Source: Ralstonia wenshanensis (GTDB lineage: Bacteria > Pseudomonadota > Gammaproteobacteria > Burkholderiales > Burkholderiaceae). From it: a stretch of DNA of 64,000 nucleotides. The number at the start of each line of letters is the position of its first letter. The stretch's first letter is position 1. Below the pieces are notes generated by a model. The model worked only from the letters and a program-made list of their open reading frames with translations. It was not told the DNA's origin and ran no database searches. Shown here in pieces: positions 44,917 through 54,075 of this stretch. The stretch lies in assembly GCF_021173085.1 (NCBI RefSeq), contig NZ_CP076412.1, positions 744,001 to 808,000 of the forward strand, given 5' to 3'. The position numbers and the translations under genes are program-made.

Positions 44917-46506
44917 ATGCGCAAGAATCTGCCGGTCACCCAAGCCGAAACCGCCCTCAACCCGACGGACTACCTCATCTCCCGGACCGACCTCAAAGGC
45001 CGCATCGTCTTCGCCAATCCGGCGTTCGTGCGCGTCAGCGGCTATTCGCAGGAAGAACTGGTCGGTGCGCCGCACAACCTCGTGCGCCACCCAGACATGC
45101 CCGAAGCCGCGTTCGCCGACTTGTGGGCCACGCTGCAAGCCGGCAAGCCTTGGCGCGGGTTCGTCAAGAACCGCCGCAAGGATGGCGGTTTCTATTGGGT
45201 GCTGGCCAACGTGACGCCGGTGTTTCAGAACAATGCGGTGGTCGGTTATACGTCCGTGCGTTCGATGGCCACGCCTGCGCAGATCGCGCGCGCGCAACGC
45301 GCCTACACCGCCATCAACGAGGGCGATAGGTCGTACACCGTGCGCGCCGGCCGCATTCTTCGCACAGGCTGGCGGCGCGCCGCGAATCTGTTCCAGCGCG
45401 ACAGCCTGCGCTTCAAGGTGATCGGTCTGCAAACACTGATTGCGTCGGCCATCCTGATCGGTACGCTGTGGGCGCACATCGCGCTGGAAGCCGCCGATCT
45501 GCATGGCGCAGCGTGGCTCGTGTTCAGCCGCGACTGGCTGTGGCTCACCGGCGTCGGTTGCGCGGGGCTGGCGACGATGTCGGGCGTGTTGCTTGCGCGA
45601 ACCCTCATCCGCCCGCTGGAAGAAGCCGCCATGCTGGCCACGCGCCTGGCAGCCGGCGATCTGACCACCGTGGTTGAAGCCCGCTCCAGCGACGAACTGG
45701 GCGAAGTCATGCGCGCCATGGCCACCATGCGCGCGAGTCTGTCGTCCATCGTGCGCGATATCCAGGACGGCGCCGCCAACGTCGCACACAGCACGCTGCA
45801 GATTTCTGCCGGCAACCATGACCTCTCTGCCCGCACCGAGCAGCAGGCTGCCGCACTGGAAGAAACCGCTTCGAGCATGGAAGAACTGACATCGATGGTT
45901 GCGCAGAATGCGGACCACGCCCGCGCCGCCAGCGCGCTTGCCGAGGAGGCCTCCACGATCGCGGCCGACGGCGGCCAGGTCGTGCAGCGCGTCGTGCACA
46001 CCATGGACGCCATCCGCGCAGACAGCCAGCGCGTGACCGAGATCATCGCCACCATCGAGAGCATCGCGTTCCAGACCAACATCCTTGCGCTCAACGCGGC
46101 TGTGGAAGCCGCCCGCGCAGGTGAAGAAGGCCGCGGCTTTGCGGTCGTCGCCGGCGAGGTACGCAGCCTCGCGCAACGCAGCGCGCAGGCCGCAGCACAG
46201 AGCAAGGAGATCATCCGCGCCTCCGACCAATCCGTGCGCGACGGCGTTGACCTCGTCCACAAGGCCGGCGCCACCATGACGCAGATCGTGCAGTCGGTGC
46301 AGACCGTCACGCAGCTCATGTCGGAAATCTCGGCCAGCTCGCGCGAGCAGAGCAGCGGTATTGCGCAGATCAACGCGTCGGTGTCGCAGCTCGATGGGGT
46401 CACGCAGCAGAACGCCACGCTGGTGGAAGAGGCAGCGGCGGCCACCTCGGTGCTGGCGCGCCAATCGGAAGATCTGAAGCACGCCGTCGCGGTGTTCCGC
46501 GCCTAG
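44917..46506 (+). CDS. aer: Aer-type methyl-accepting chemotaxis protein with PAS domain
   Basis: A 529-residue energy-taxis receptor. An N-terminal PAS domain (~10-120) with [26 protein letters not shown] probably binds FAD and senses redox state from the cytoplasm, as in Aer; a membrane hairpin (~165-225) anchors it without a periplasmic domain; HAMP (~225-280) and the signalling domain follow. The highly conserved hairpin tip [28 protein letters not shown] is intact near 388-415. It would signal through CheA/CheW encoded elsewhere. Confidence 0.9.
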   Translation: MRKNLPVTQAETALNPTDYLISRTDLKGRIVFANPAFVRVSGYSQEELVGAPHNLVRHPDMPEAAFADLWATLQAGKPWRGFVKNRRKDGGFYWVLANVTPVFQNNAVVGYTSVRSMATPAQIARAQRAYTAINEGDRSYTVRAGRILRTGWRRAANLFQRDSLRFKVIGLQTLIASAILIGTLWAHIALEAADLHGAAWLVFSRDWLWLTGVGCAGLATMSGVLLARTLIRPLEEAAMLATRLAAGDLTTVVEARSSDELGEVMRAMATMRASLSSIVRDIQDGAANVAHSTLQISAGNHDLSARTEQQAAALEETASSMEELTSMVAQNADHARAASALAEEASTIAADGGQVVQRVVHTMDAIRADSQRVTEIIATIESIAFQTNILALNAAVEAARAGEEGRGFAVVAGEVRSLAQRSAQAAAQSKEIIRASDQSVRDGVDLVHKAGATMTQIVQSVQTVTQLMSEISASSREQSSGIAQINASVSQLDGVTQQNATLVEEAAAATSVLARQSEDLKHAVAVFRA

Positions 46507-46527
46507 CGCCGCAGCAGGAGCAGCGCC

Positions 46528-49500
46528 TTACAGCGTGAAGCGCGTGTCGCTTTCTAGCAGTGCCGTCACCGCCTCGGGCAACAGTGGCTCGCTAAAGTAA
46601 TAGCCCTGCAGCACGTCGCATTGGTGCGACGTCAGGAAGGCAGACTGCGCGGCATCTTCCACGCCTTCTGCGCACACTTTCACGCCCAGGTTGTGGGCAA
46701 GCACCACGACGGTCGTGCAGATGGCGGCATCGTTGGAATCGCGGTCGATGTCCTTGACGAACGCGCGATCGATCTTGATGAGGTCGATTGGCAAGCGCTT
46801 CAGATAGGCCAGGCTCGAATAGCCTGTGCCGAAGTCGTCGATGGCAATGCGCACGCCAAGCTGCCGAATGGCAGTGAGGTCTTCGATGGTGCGCTCGGTG
46901 CCCTCCATCAGCATCGACTCGGTCACTTCCAGTTCAAGGAAGCCCGAGCCGAGGCCGTATTGGCGCTGGAGCTTGAGCAACGTCGGCAACACGGTGCCGC
47001 GCTTGAACTGCAACGGCGATACGTTCACCGCCAGCGTCAGGTCATCGGCCAGGCCGCGCTTGTGCCACGCAGCGTGCTGCTGCGCGGCCTCGGTCAGGAC
47101 CCAATTGCCGATCTCGACAATCAGCCCGCTCTCTTCGGCCACCGGAATGAACGCGGCCGGCGGCAGCAACCCGCGCGTCGGATGAACCCAGCGGATCAGC
47201 GCTTCGAGCCCGCACACGCGGCCCGTCTTGGTGTCGATCTGGGGCTGATACAGCAGGCGGAACTGGCCTTGTTCCAGCGCTGCCCGAATCTGGTGTTCCA
47301 GGTTCAGCCGGTACGACACGCCGATATCCATCTCGGGCGCGAAGAATTCCAGGCGATTACGGCCGTTCTGCTTGGCGTAGTACATCGCCATCTCTGCATG
47401 GCGGATCAGGCTATCGGCGTCTGTACCGTGCGCTGGGTATTCGGCCACGCCAATGCTTGCCGTCACGAACACCTCGTGCCCTTCCACGCGCACCGGCTCG
47501 GCAAACAGGTCGAAGCCGAAATCGACACCGCGCGAACCCGCGTGCGAGATCACCAGTGCAAATACGTCACCGCCAAAGCGCGCCACAGTGTCCACCGTAT
47601 CGGCCGCATCGCGCAGGCGCTCGGCCACACGGCGCAGCACCTCGTCGCCCAGCAGGTGGCCAAGGCTATCGTTGACGACCTTGAAACGATCAATGTTGAC
47701 GAGCGCCACATAGAAGCGGCTGCGCTGGCGTGCGGCCATCTCCACCGACTGCTGCACACGGTCGGCCAGCAGCGTGCGGTTGGGCAGGCCCGTGAGCGAA
47801 TCGATGGTGGCGTGCTGCGCCAGGCGCGTGCGCGTCATCTCCTGCTCGGTCACGTCGTCCTGAATGCCGACGTAATGCGTGACCGCGCCTTTGGCATCGC
47901 GCACCGGCGAGAGCAGGAAGTTGTTCAGGAATGCGTGGCCGTCCTTGCGGAAGTTGCGCAGCAGCACGCGGATCTCGCTTTCGTCGCGCAGGGCGGCACG
48001 CACTTCATTGAGCGCGGGCTGCCCCGGCTCGGACGAGTGCAGGAAGCGCGCATTGCGGCCCAGCACTTCTTCTGCGCGATAGCCCGTCATGCGCTCGAAG
48101 CCGGGGTTCACATACACGATAGGAAGGTCGGGTTGCTGCGCGTCGGCCACGGTAATGCCGGACGGCACTGACTCGACCACGCGACGCAGCAACCGCAGTT
48201 GCTCGTCGGAATCGCGCCGCTCCGTGATGTCCTGCATGGTGCCGAACAGGGCGACAACCTCGTCGCGATCATTGCGCTCGATGTTGCCGCGCGAAAGCAC
48301 CCAGCGGTGCTCGCCGTCACGGCGGATCATCTCCAGGTCCAGCGCGTACGGTTCACCTTCGGTCACGGCGCGGCTGGCGGCCTCACGCAGGCGGTTATAG
48401 CTGTCGGCGGTAAAGAACTGCGCCTGCTGCGCAAAGGCCGGAGGCGCGCCCAGCGGCATGCCCGTCAACACATACATGCCCGATGACCACGTGGTCGAGT
48501 CGCGCAGCACGTCCCAACGCCAACTGCCCAGGAGCGCAATCTGCTCGGCTACCCTCAGGTTCGCTTCGCTGCTGCGCAGCTCTTGTTCAATCGCCGAGCG
48601 CTGCGAAATGTCGGTCACCCCACCGACCACGCGCACGGCGCGGCCGTTCTGATCTCGATACAGGCTCGCGCGAATTTCCACCGTGCGCGTGGCACGGTTG
48701 GCATCGATCACGCGGCAGACGTGCTGCCAGCTGTCGCGGTCCGAATTCAGTACGGCGCGCAGTTCCTTGGCGAAGGCATCCACGTCGTCCGGGTGGACGA
48801 ATTGGTGGAAGGTGAGCGTGCGCGAGGTACCCCCGCCTGCGCCGTCGTCGTCGCCAGGGCTCAGCAGCGCATCACTGCCAAGCAGCCGATGCAGGCTGGC
48901 GTTGGCCCAGGACTCGCCGGTGGCGATATCCCAGTCGAAGATCCAGTCGTTAGTGGCACGCGCCACGCGCTGAAAGCGTTCGGTCAGGCGGTGAACGGTG
49001 GCGTCGTGGCGCTGGATGGCGGCGCGCATTTCGTTGAAGGTACGTTCCAGCAGCGAGAGTTCATCGCGCGAGGTGCCGTGCTCAGGCACGCGGGCAGAAA
49101 AATCGCCCGTTGCGTAGTGGCGTGCCGCATCCACGAGGGCATCGATGCGGGGCATCACCATCCGTCGCAGGGCCATCTGGATCAGCGCCAGCAGCATCAC
49201 GACCATCAGCAGGATGGCGCCGCCGCCGGCCAGCGTCACGTTGCGCTGCTGGCGAACGATATCGGTGGCATCCACACCGCGCACGATGCGCAAATGCCCG
49301 CCGGCCGCATGCGGCACCACCATGGCGGCGTAGGCACGGCGCACGCCGTCGGTGTCGTCCACCAGCAGCGGCTCGCCCGGCTGCTCCCCTGCTGCAGCCA
49401 GCAGCGGCCCCTGAACCACCGCCGGCACTTGCGCTGCACGCAACGTGCCCTGCGTCGACAGCACATTGCCGTCGGCATCCACCAGATAGACCGGCGCTTG

Positions 49501-50079
49501 CGGCATGCCGTCCACGGCTGCCGCAATCAACGCGCTCTGTCGCACGGCTGCATATGCCACGCCGCGGATCGCGCCGTCGCTGCCTGTCATCGGCCGCGCC
49601 GAAATCAACACGGCCTGGCTGGAGGCGCGCCCCGTCACGAACGTCGACAAGGAAGGCCGGCCCGTCGCCAAGATCTCGTTGAGGTACGGCCGGTCCGACA
49701 GATCGACGCCAAGCTTCGCCGTGTCGGGCGTACATACCAGCTTGCGGTGCGCATCGATGATGCCGAGGTTCGCGAGTTCGCTCTGGTTATGGAAGACGCG
49801 GTTGACGAAGCTGCTGCACTCTTGCTGCTCCATGCGCAGTGCCGAATCGTCGGCAAGCAGCACCGAGAGAAGCGTATTGGCGTTGGAGAGCACCATGCCG
49901 ACCCGCGCTGCGGCGGCCTCGGTTTCGTGGGTCAGGTGCTGAGCAAGGTGATCGTTGAGCCGGTCACGGTAAAGCGCCACACCGGCAATCGCCACGACGA
50001 TGGCCGGCAAGGCGGCCACCGCGGCCAGGGCAAGCAAGCGGCCGCGCAGCGTGGTGGGAAAGAAAGCGTGCTTCGGCAC
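46528..50079 (-). CDS. Multi-PAS GGDEF/EAL protein with degenerate GGDVF site
   Basis: An 1183-residue inner-membrane c-di-GMP protein: membrane segment at ~12-34, periplasmic sensor of dCache-like appearance (~35-280), second membrane segment (~285-305), HAMP (~305-360), three PAS/PAC units (~365-755), GGDEF (~765-915), EAL (~925-1170). The cyclase motif reads GGDVF (836-840), with the catalytic glutamate changed to valine, so cyclase activity is doubtful. The EAL motif is intact at 959-961 (LEALIRWVHP) with ELEVTESMLM and IDDFGTGYSSLAYLKRLPID, so phosphodiesterase activity is likely. The start is GTG 50079 with a poor Shine-Dalgarno; it converges on aer. Confidence 0.87.
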   Translation of the reverse strand: MPKHAFFPTTLRGRLLALAAVAALPAIVVAIAGVALYRDRLNDHLAQHLTHETEAAAARVGMVLSNANTLLSVLLADDSALRMEQQECSSFVNRVFHNQSELANLGIIDAHRKLVCTPDTAKLGVDLSDRPYLNEILATGRPSLSTFVTGRASSQAVLISARPMTGSDGAIRGVAYAAVRQSALIAAAVDGMPQAPVYLVDADGNVLSTQGTLRAAQVPAVVQGPLLAAAGEQPGEPLLVDDTDGVRRAYAAMVVPHAAGGHLRIVRGVDATDIVRQQRNVTLAGGGAILLMVVMLLALIQMALRRMVMPRIDALVDAARHYATGDFSARVPEHGTSRDELSLLERTFNEMRAAIQRHDATVHRLTERFQRVARATNDWIFDWDIATGESWANASLHRLLGSDALLSPGDDDGAGGGTSRTLTFHQFVHPDDVDAFAKELRAVLNSDRDSWQHVCRVIDANRATRTVEIRASLYRDQNGRAVRVVGGVTDISQRSAIEQELRSSEANLRVAEQIALLGSWRWDVLRDSTTWSSGMYVLTGMPLGAPPAFAQQAQFFTADSYNRLREAASRAVTEGEPYALDLEMIRRDGEHRWVLSRGNIERNDRDEVVALFGTMQDITERRDSDEQLRLLRRVVESVPSGITVADAQQPDLPIVYVNPGFERMTGYRAEEVLGRNARFLHSSEPGQPALNEVRAALRDESEIRVLLRNFRKDGHAFLNNFLLSPVRDAKGAVTHYVGIQDDVTEQEMTRTRLAQHATIDSLTGLPNRTLLADRVQQSVEMAARQRSRFYVALVNIDRFKVVNDSLGHLLGDEVLRRVAERLRDAADTVDTVARFGGDVFALVISHAGSRGVDFGFDLFAEPVRVEGHEVFVTASIGVAEYPAHGTDADSLIRHAEMAMYYAKQNGRNRLEFFAPEMDIGVSYRLNLEHQIRAALEQGQFRLLYQPQIDTKTGRVCGLEALIRWVHPTRGLLPPAAFIPVAEESGLIVEIGNWVLTEAAQQHAAWHKRGLADDLTLAVNVSPLQFKRGTVLPTLLKLQRQYGLGSGFLELEVTESMLMEGTERTIEDLTAIRQLGVRIAIDDFGTGYSSLAYLKRLPIDLIKIDRAFVKDIDRDSNDAAICTTVVVLAHNLGVKVCAEGVEDAAQSAFLTSHQCDVLQGYYFSEPLLPEAVTALLESDTRFTL

Positions 50080-50436
50080 TTGAATGACCGGTAGAGCCTT
50101 ATGTGGAGAGCGAATGCACTCTGCGGTTGCACGATGCGCGGCTCAAGGACCATCCCCTCGGCGCACGATGCAGTTGCGGCATCGTGCCGGCGGACGGCTG
50201 ACGCAGTGCGCAAGCATTTTGCTTGCAATTCCTATCGCACGCAACTTGTGGATAGTCTGTAGGTGACCGTGCCGCAAATCGGCGTGGCAGGCGGCATGAC
50301 AGGTGGTAGCGGTGTTGGCAAAGCGGTGCCCCAACCCCCGTTGCCGCGATGCCGCTCAACAGCAAGGCGAGCTCGTGGTCACGGTGCCGGCAGCGTCTGG
50401 CGCGGGACGTCTGTGCGCGGCAAGCGCCCATAGAAA

Positions 50437-50466
50437 AAGCCACCGGATAGCGGTATCCGGTGGCTT
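50437..50466 (-). terminator. Strong minus-strand intrinsic terminator
   Basis: Perfect 12 bp stem AAGCCACCGGAT / ATCCGGTGGCTT with a 6 nt loop. On the minus strand it runs into TTTTTCTA (5 T). No annotated minus-strand gene lies upstream of it before feoA, so it ends an unannotated transcript or blocks read-through into the GGDEF/EAL gene. Confidence 0.7.
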
Positions 50467-50558
50467 CAAGAATACGCTTTGAACGGGGAAGTTCAGCGCA
50501 GTTGAAGGATAGGCAATGCCCCCCGTTCAGGCCAATACCCAGGATAGGGTAATTTGGG

Positions 50559-50583
50559 AAAAACCCTGCATGGCAGCGGGTTT
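50559..50583 (-). terminator. Minus-strand terminator-like hairpin
   Basis: On the minus strand AAACCC pairs with GGGTTT around an 11 nt loop that can form an inner CTGC/GCAG stem, followed by TTTTT. It lies about 120 bp from the Fur box region of feoA on the divergent side and could end a short transcript. Confidence 0.5.
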
Positions 50584-50702
50584 CACCACCCTGCGCCTTT
50601 CGCGTGTGCTTTCTGCACAACGCCTGACTCCGTAACAACCCGTCCTCCGAAATATCCATCCCAGCGACCGGGTGCCGCAGCCCGTCACACGGGATGTTGC
50701 GT

Positions 50703-50724
50703 TATAATGAAAACGATTCGCATT
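50703..50724 (+). promoter_or_regulatory. Fur-regulated feoA promoter
   Basis: A perfect -10 hexamer TATAAT (50703-50708) overlaps a Fur box at 50706-50724 (AATGAAAACGATTCGCATT), which matches the perfect palindrome found at 54898 in 16 of 19 positions. Fur with Fe2+ bound there would block RNA polymerase, so feoAB should be on under iron limitation. A clear -35 is not visible. Confidence 0.82.
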
Positions 50725-50767
50725 TAGCCTCCCTGCTTGTACCACGCTACGTTAACGATCACGCACG

Positions 50768-51076
50768 ATGCGGCTTTCCGAGCTTTCCCGCCGGGCGACG
50801 GCGGTGGTGGATCACGTTGAAGACCGTGAACCCGCCGATCCCATCAGCCAACGCCTGCGCGAACTCGGGTTCGTGACGGGCGAAGAGGTGCGCGTAGTGG
50901 CTGTCGGCCCGTTTGGCGGCGATCCGCTGGTCGTGCAGGTGGGCTTCACCCGCTTTGCACTGCGTCGCCAAGAGGCTGCCCGCGTGCGCCTGCGCGCCCA
51001 ATCGGCAACGCAACCCGCTGCCGTCATCGCCGCTCCCGAGACGGCCCCGCCCGCCAAGGTGCGCGAGGCGGCATAG
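50768..51076 (+). CDS. feoA: Ferrous iron transport protein A
   Basis: A 102-residue FeoA: the SH3-like domain fills residues 1-77 (LRELGFVTGEEVRVVAVGPFGGDPLVVQVGFTRFALRRQEA) and is followed by an Ala/Pro-rich tail. It is thought to bind FeoB and modulate Fe2+ uptake. First gene of the feo operon, 43 bp downstream of the Fur box and 46 bp before feoB. E. coli FeoA is shorter (75 residues); the tail is extra. Confidence 0.9.
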   Translation: MRLSELSRRATAVVDHVEDREPADPISQRLRELGFVTGEEVRVVAVGPFGGDPLVVQVGFTRFALRRQEAARVRLRAQSATQPAAVIAAPETAPPAKVREAA

Positions 51077-51122
51077 CCAGCCTCCCATTGCCGCCGCCTT
51101 CCGGCTCCGCTTATCCGGCTTC

Positions 51123-52988
51123 ATGCAGATGCACGCTTCTTCCTCCTCCGCTTCCACCCCCGCATTGCGCGTTGCCCTGGTCGGCAACCCCAACTGCGGC
51201 AAGACCGCGCTGTTCAACCTGTTAACAGGCAGCCGCCAGAAGGTTGCCAACTATGCGGGCGTGACGGTCGAGCGCAAGGAGGGCCGCTTTACCGCGCCGT
51301 CGGGCCGGCATGTACAGATTCTCGACCTGCCCGGCGCCTACAGCCTGATCGCCACCAGCCCCGACGAAGCCATCACGCGCGATATCTGCCTTGGCACGTT
51401 CCGTGGTGAGTCGCGCCCCGATTTGCTGATCTGCGTGGTCGACGCCACCAACCTGCGGCTGCACCTGCGCTTCGTGCTGGAGCTGCAACGCCTGGGCTTG
51501 CCGATGGTGCTGGCGCTGAACATGGTCGACGCGGCCGAGCGACGCGGCATCCGCATCGACCGTGCCAAGCTGGAGGCCGCCCTGGGCGTGCCGGTGGTGC
51601 AAACCGTGGCCATCAAACGCAACGGCGCGGCCGACCTTGTCGCCCATATCGATCACGAAAAGCTGCCGGCCGTGCCGGTTGGGCTGCCGGCCGACGCCGA
51701 TCCGCACGTCGAAGTGAAGCGCCTGCTCGATGCCGCCGTGACCATGCCGCGCAGCACGGCCGAGCTGGACGACCGGCTCGACCGCATCGTGCTGCACCCC
51801 GTACTGGGCCTGATGCTGCTGGCCGTGCTGATGTTCTTGATGTTCCAGGCGGTGTTCTCGTGGGCGCAGCCGCTCATGGACGGCATCCAGGGCGCCGTGG
51901 AAGCCGTGGGCGTGTGGGTCGGCAACGTCATGCCCGACGGCATGCTCAAAAGCCTGTTGGTGAACGGCATCATCGCCGGCACGGGCAGCGTGCTGGTGTT
52001 CCTGCCCCAGATCCTGATCCTGTTCCTCTTCATCCTGTCGCTGGAAGAGTCAGGCTATCTGCCACGCGCAGCCTTCCTGCTTGACCGGTTGATGGCGGGC
52101 GCGGGGCTGTCGGGACGCTCGTTCATTCCGCTGCTGTCGAGCTTTGCGTGCGCGATTCCCGGCGTGATGGCCACGCGCACGATCCAGGACCCGCGCGACC
52201 GGCTGGTGACGATTCTGGTTGCACCGCTGATGACCTGCTCGGCGCGGCTGCCTGTGTATGCGCTGCTGATCGGTGCGTTCATCCCGGTGCGGCAGGTGTG
52301 GGGCCTGTTCAATCTGCAGGGGCTGGTGCTGTTCGGGCTGTACATGGCGGGTATCGTGTCGGCTCTTGTCGTCGCTTACGTACTCAAGTACCTGAAGCGC
52401 GATCGCAACGAGCACCCGCTCATTCTCGAGTTGCCTTCGTACCGCCTGCCCAGCGTGCGCAACCTGATCGTCGGGCTCGTCGAGCGTGCGCGCATTTTCC
52501 TGCGCCGCATCGGTACGGTCATCCTGAAGATGATGGTGCTGCTGTGGTTCCTCTCGACGTTCCCGTCGCCGCCGGCCAACGCCACGCTGCCGGCCATCGA
52601 TTACAGCTTTGCCGGGATGATCGGCCGTGCGCTTGAGGTCGTGTTCGCGCCGATCGGCTTCACATGGCAGATGTGTATTGCCCTGATTCCCGGCATGGCT
52701 GCACGTGAGGTCGCCGTGGGCGCGTTGGCAACGGTGTACTCGCTGTCGGCCACGCATGAAGATGCGGCTGCGCAGCTGGCGCCGATCATCTCGCAGCAAT
52801 GGTCGCTGGCCACGGCATTGGCCTTCCTGGCTTGGTACGTCTACGCGCCGCAGTGCATCTCGACGCTGGCCACCATCCGCCGCGAGACCAACTCGTGGAA
52901 GGTCATGGCGGGCACCGCCGGCTACCTCTTCGCGCTGGCCTACCTGGCCGCTTTCGCTACCTACCAGATCGCACGGGTGCTGACATGA
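51123..52988 (+). CDS. feoB: Ferrous iron permease FeoB
   Basis: A 621-residue inner-membrane Fe2+ transporter with an N-terminal G protein. G1 is GNPNCGKT (21-28), G3 DLPGAY, G4 NMVD; the membrane part (~230-620) carries the two Gate segments, including LSSFACAIPGVMATRTI and VAPLMTCSARLPVY. It is about 150 residues shorter than E. coli FeoB, mostly in the G-domain insertion and C-terminus, as is common in betaproteobacteria. ATG 51123 begins MQMHASSSSAS. It overlaps the third gene by ATGA. Confidence 0.94.
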   Translation: MQMHASSSSASTPALRVALVGNPNCGKTALFNLLTGSRQKVANYAGVTVERKEGRFTAPSGRHVQILDLPGAYSLIATSPDEAITRDICLGTFRGESRPDLLICVVDATNLRLHLRFVLELQRLGLPMVLALNMVDAAERRGIRIDRAKLEAALGVPVVQTVAIKRNGAADLVAHIDHEKLPAVPVGLPADADPHVEVKRLLDAAVTMPRSTAELDDRLDRIVLHPVLGLMLLAVLMFLMFQAVFSWAQPLMDGIQGAVEAVGVWVGNVMPDGMLKSLLVNGIIAGTGSVLVFLPQILILFLFILSLEESGYLPRAAFLLDRLMAGAGLSGRSFIPLLSSFACAIPGVMATRTIQDPRDRLVTILVAPLMTCSARLPVYALLIGAFIPVRQVWGLFNLQGLVLFGLYMAGIVSALVVAYVLKYLKRDRNEHPLILELPSYRLPSVRNLIVGLVERARIFLRRIGTVILKMMVLLWFLSTFPSPPANATLPAIDYSFAGMIGRALEVVFAPIGFTWQMCIALIPGMAAREVAVGALATVYSLSATHEDAAAQLAPIISQQWSLATALAFLAWYVYAPQCISTLATIRRETNSWKVMAGTAGYLFALAYLAAFATYQIARVLT

Positions 52989-53305
52989 GCGTGTATCACG
53001 TTGTCGAAACCGGCGTTGTCGCCACGGTCGTGGCGCTGAGCGCGTTGTCGCTGACCGGCCGCTATGCGCCCGCGATGCGCGCCCGCACGGCGGCGCGCGT
53101 GGCAGGCTGGTGCGATCGACCGTCGCGGCCGGGCTGGATGCGCGCCTTCGGCCAGCGCCTGCTCACGCCGGGCGAGTCGCCCTCGTGCCACTCCGATCCG
53201 CTTTCGGGCAGCGCATGCGGCAGCGGCTGTAGTGGCTGTGCATCGGGTGAATCGTCGTCATCCTCGGCGGTTGAACAGCCGATCCACTTCGTGCGGCGCA
53301 AATAA
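52985..53305 (+). CDS. Small Cys-rich membrane protein, third gene of the feo operon
   Basis: A 106-residue protein with one N-terminal membrane segment (VVETGVVATVVALSALSLTG) and a C-terminal cluster of five cysteines (CHSDPLSGSACGSGCSGC region, ~69-87) ready to bind metal or an Fe-S cluster. Its start overlaps the feoB stop (ATGA), so it is translated with FeoB. It has the position of FeoC but neither its winged helix nor its length; I believe small Cys-rich partners of this type recur in betaproteobacterial feo operons, but no function is known to me. Confidence 0.75.
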   Translation: MSVYHVVETGVVATVVALSALSLTGRYAPAMRARTAARVAGWCDRPSRPGWMRAFGQRLLTPGESPSCHSDPLSGSACGSGCSGCASGESSSSSAVEQPIHFVRRK

Positions 53306-53330
53306 CGGCCGACGCAACGTCACAACACCA

Positions 53331-53364
53331 ACGGGCTCGCATCACGCGGGCCCGTTTTGTTTTT
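53331..53364 (+). terminator. Terminator of the feo operon
   Basis: ACGGGCTCGC (53331-53340) pairs with GCGGGCCCGT (53346-53355), 10 bp with one G-T pair and loop ATCAC, then TTTGTTTTT; 25 bp after the last stop of the operon. Confidence 0.88.
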
Positions 53365-53411
53365 GCGCAGCGCGGGCGTAGACTGGTCCAAACCTGAACG
53401 GGGGACGCGTC

Positions 53412-53717
53412 ATGACCGAAGAGCTGCTGGTCCAGTTGATTGCGGAAGTCGAGAAGGAAGACCCGGTGGATTTCGCCAACCTGCCCTTTGACGAGCAGAT
53501 GTTGCGCGACCTGGTCTGCAAGCTGGTGTCGCGCCAGCTGACGCAAATGGAGAATGCCCACTTCAGCCAGGACGAGGTGATCGTCTCGCTCACGGCGAGC
53601 ATCGCCAAGCTGGTCCTCGAAAACCTCGTGCTGAATGCGCGCCTGCTGGCACAGCAGGGGCACGGTGAAAGCGCACGCGCGCTGCTGGAGCGGATCTCCC
53701 GCCAGGCGAAGGGATAG
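53412..53717 (+). CDS. Conserved hypothetical helical protein, 101 residues
   Basis: A small acidic, helix-rich cytoplasmic protein beginning MTEELLVQLIAEVEKEDPVDF with no cysteine cluster, signal or membrane segment (one Cys, in DLVCKLVSRQLTQ). I do not recognise a family. It follows the feo terminator and converges on the small Cys-rich gene; a link to iron is suggested only by place. Confidence 0.65.
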   Translation: MTEELLVQLIAEVEKEDPVDFANLPFDEQMLRDLVCKLVSRQLTQMENAHFSQDEVIVSLTASIAKLVLENLVLNARLLAQQGHGESARALLERISRQAKG

Positions 53718-53727
53718 GCGGCGCGAG

Positions 53728-53979
53728 TTACTGGGCCGACACTACGTTGTACTGCGTGCGGGCGCGCGTCAGCAAACGCTTGGCGACGGACAGGCCGCGA
53801 ATGGCGGCGGCATCGTCGTCGGCCGGAAAATCAAATTCGGCGCTCCAGTTGCAGCCGGTGTGATCGGGGCGGTGAATGCACATCGCGCGCAGTTCGCACT
53901 GTGCGCATTCCGGGTGTTGCTGGACGCAGCGGGCCAGCAATGTCTTGAGTTCATCTTCGGACTTCAGACGGCGTTGCAT
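53728..53979 (-). CDS. Small Cys-rich conserved protein, 83 residues
   Basis: From ATG 53979 (AGGAG ends 6 nt upstream; ATG 53985 overlaps the Shine-Dalgarno itself). The protein has five cysteines in CVQQHPECAQCELRAMC and DHTGCNW, a pattern able to hold a metal or Fe-S cluster, then a basic C-terminus (AKRLLTRARTQYN). No family recognised. It is co-directional with fur, 97 bp downstream on the other side (fur ends at 54076), so it may be co-transcribed with fur. Confidence 0.65.
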   Translation of the reverse strand: MQRRLKSEDELKTLLARCVQQHPECAQCELRAMCIHRPDHTGCNWSAEFDFPADDDAAAIRGLSVAKRLLTRARTQYNVVSAQ

Positions 53980-54075
53980 CGGCATCTCCTGAATAACAGG
54001 GAGTTGGAACACCGAGCGCGCAGTGAGTTTCGCCATGATTGCGCCGATACTGTTTCAGCAAGTTACCGGATCACG

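Larger units (their letters stand above)
50080..50702. other. Long intergenic region between the GGDEF/EAL gene and feoA
   Basis: No protein gene is convincing here; the open frames lack family similarity, and the longest (minus, 50099-50659) runs through a perfect 12 bp hairpin. The right part holds two minus-strand terminator-like hairpins, listed separately. The leftmost ~350 bp contain nothing I can interpret beyond the upstream region of the GTG-started gene at 50079. Confidence 0.5.

Noticed and set aside
48583-50094. 503-codon plus-strand frame antisense to the GGDEF/EAL gene
   Set aside because: Antisense shadow with low-complexity, His/Arg-rich translation; the minus frame has clear PAS and sensor features.
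50099-50659. 186-codon minus-strand frame upstream of feoA
   Set aside because: It crosses a perfect 12 bp terminator hairpin, lacks a good ribosome-binding site and resembles no family; the hairpins argue for non-coding DNA.
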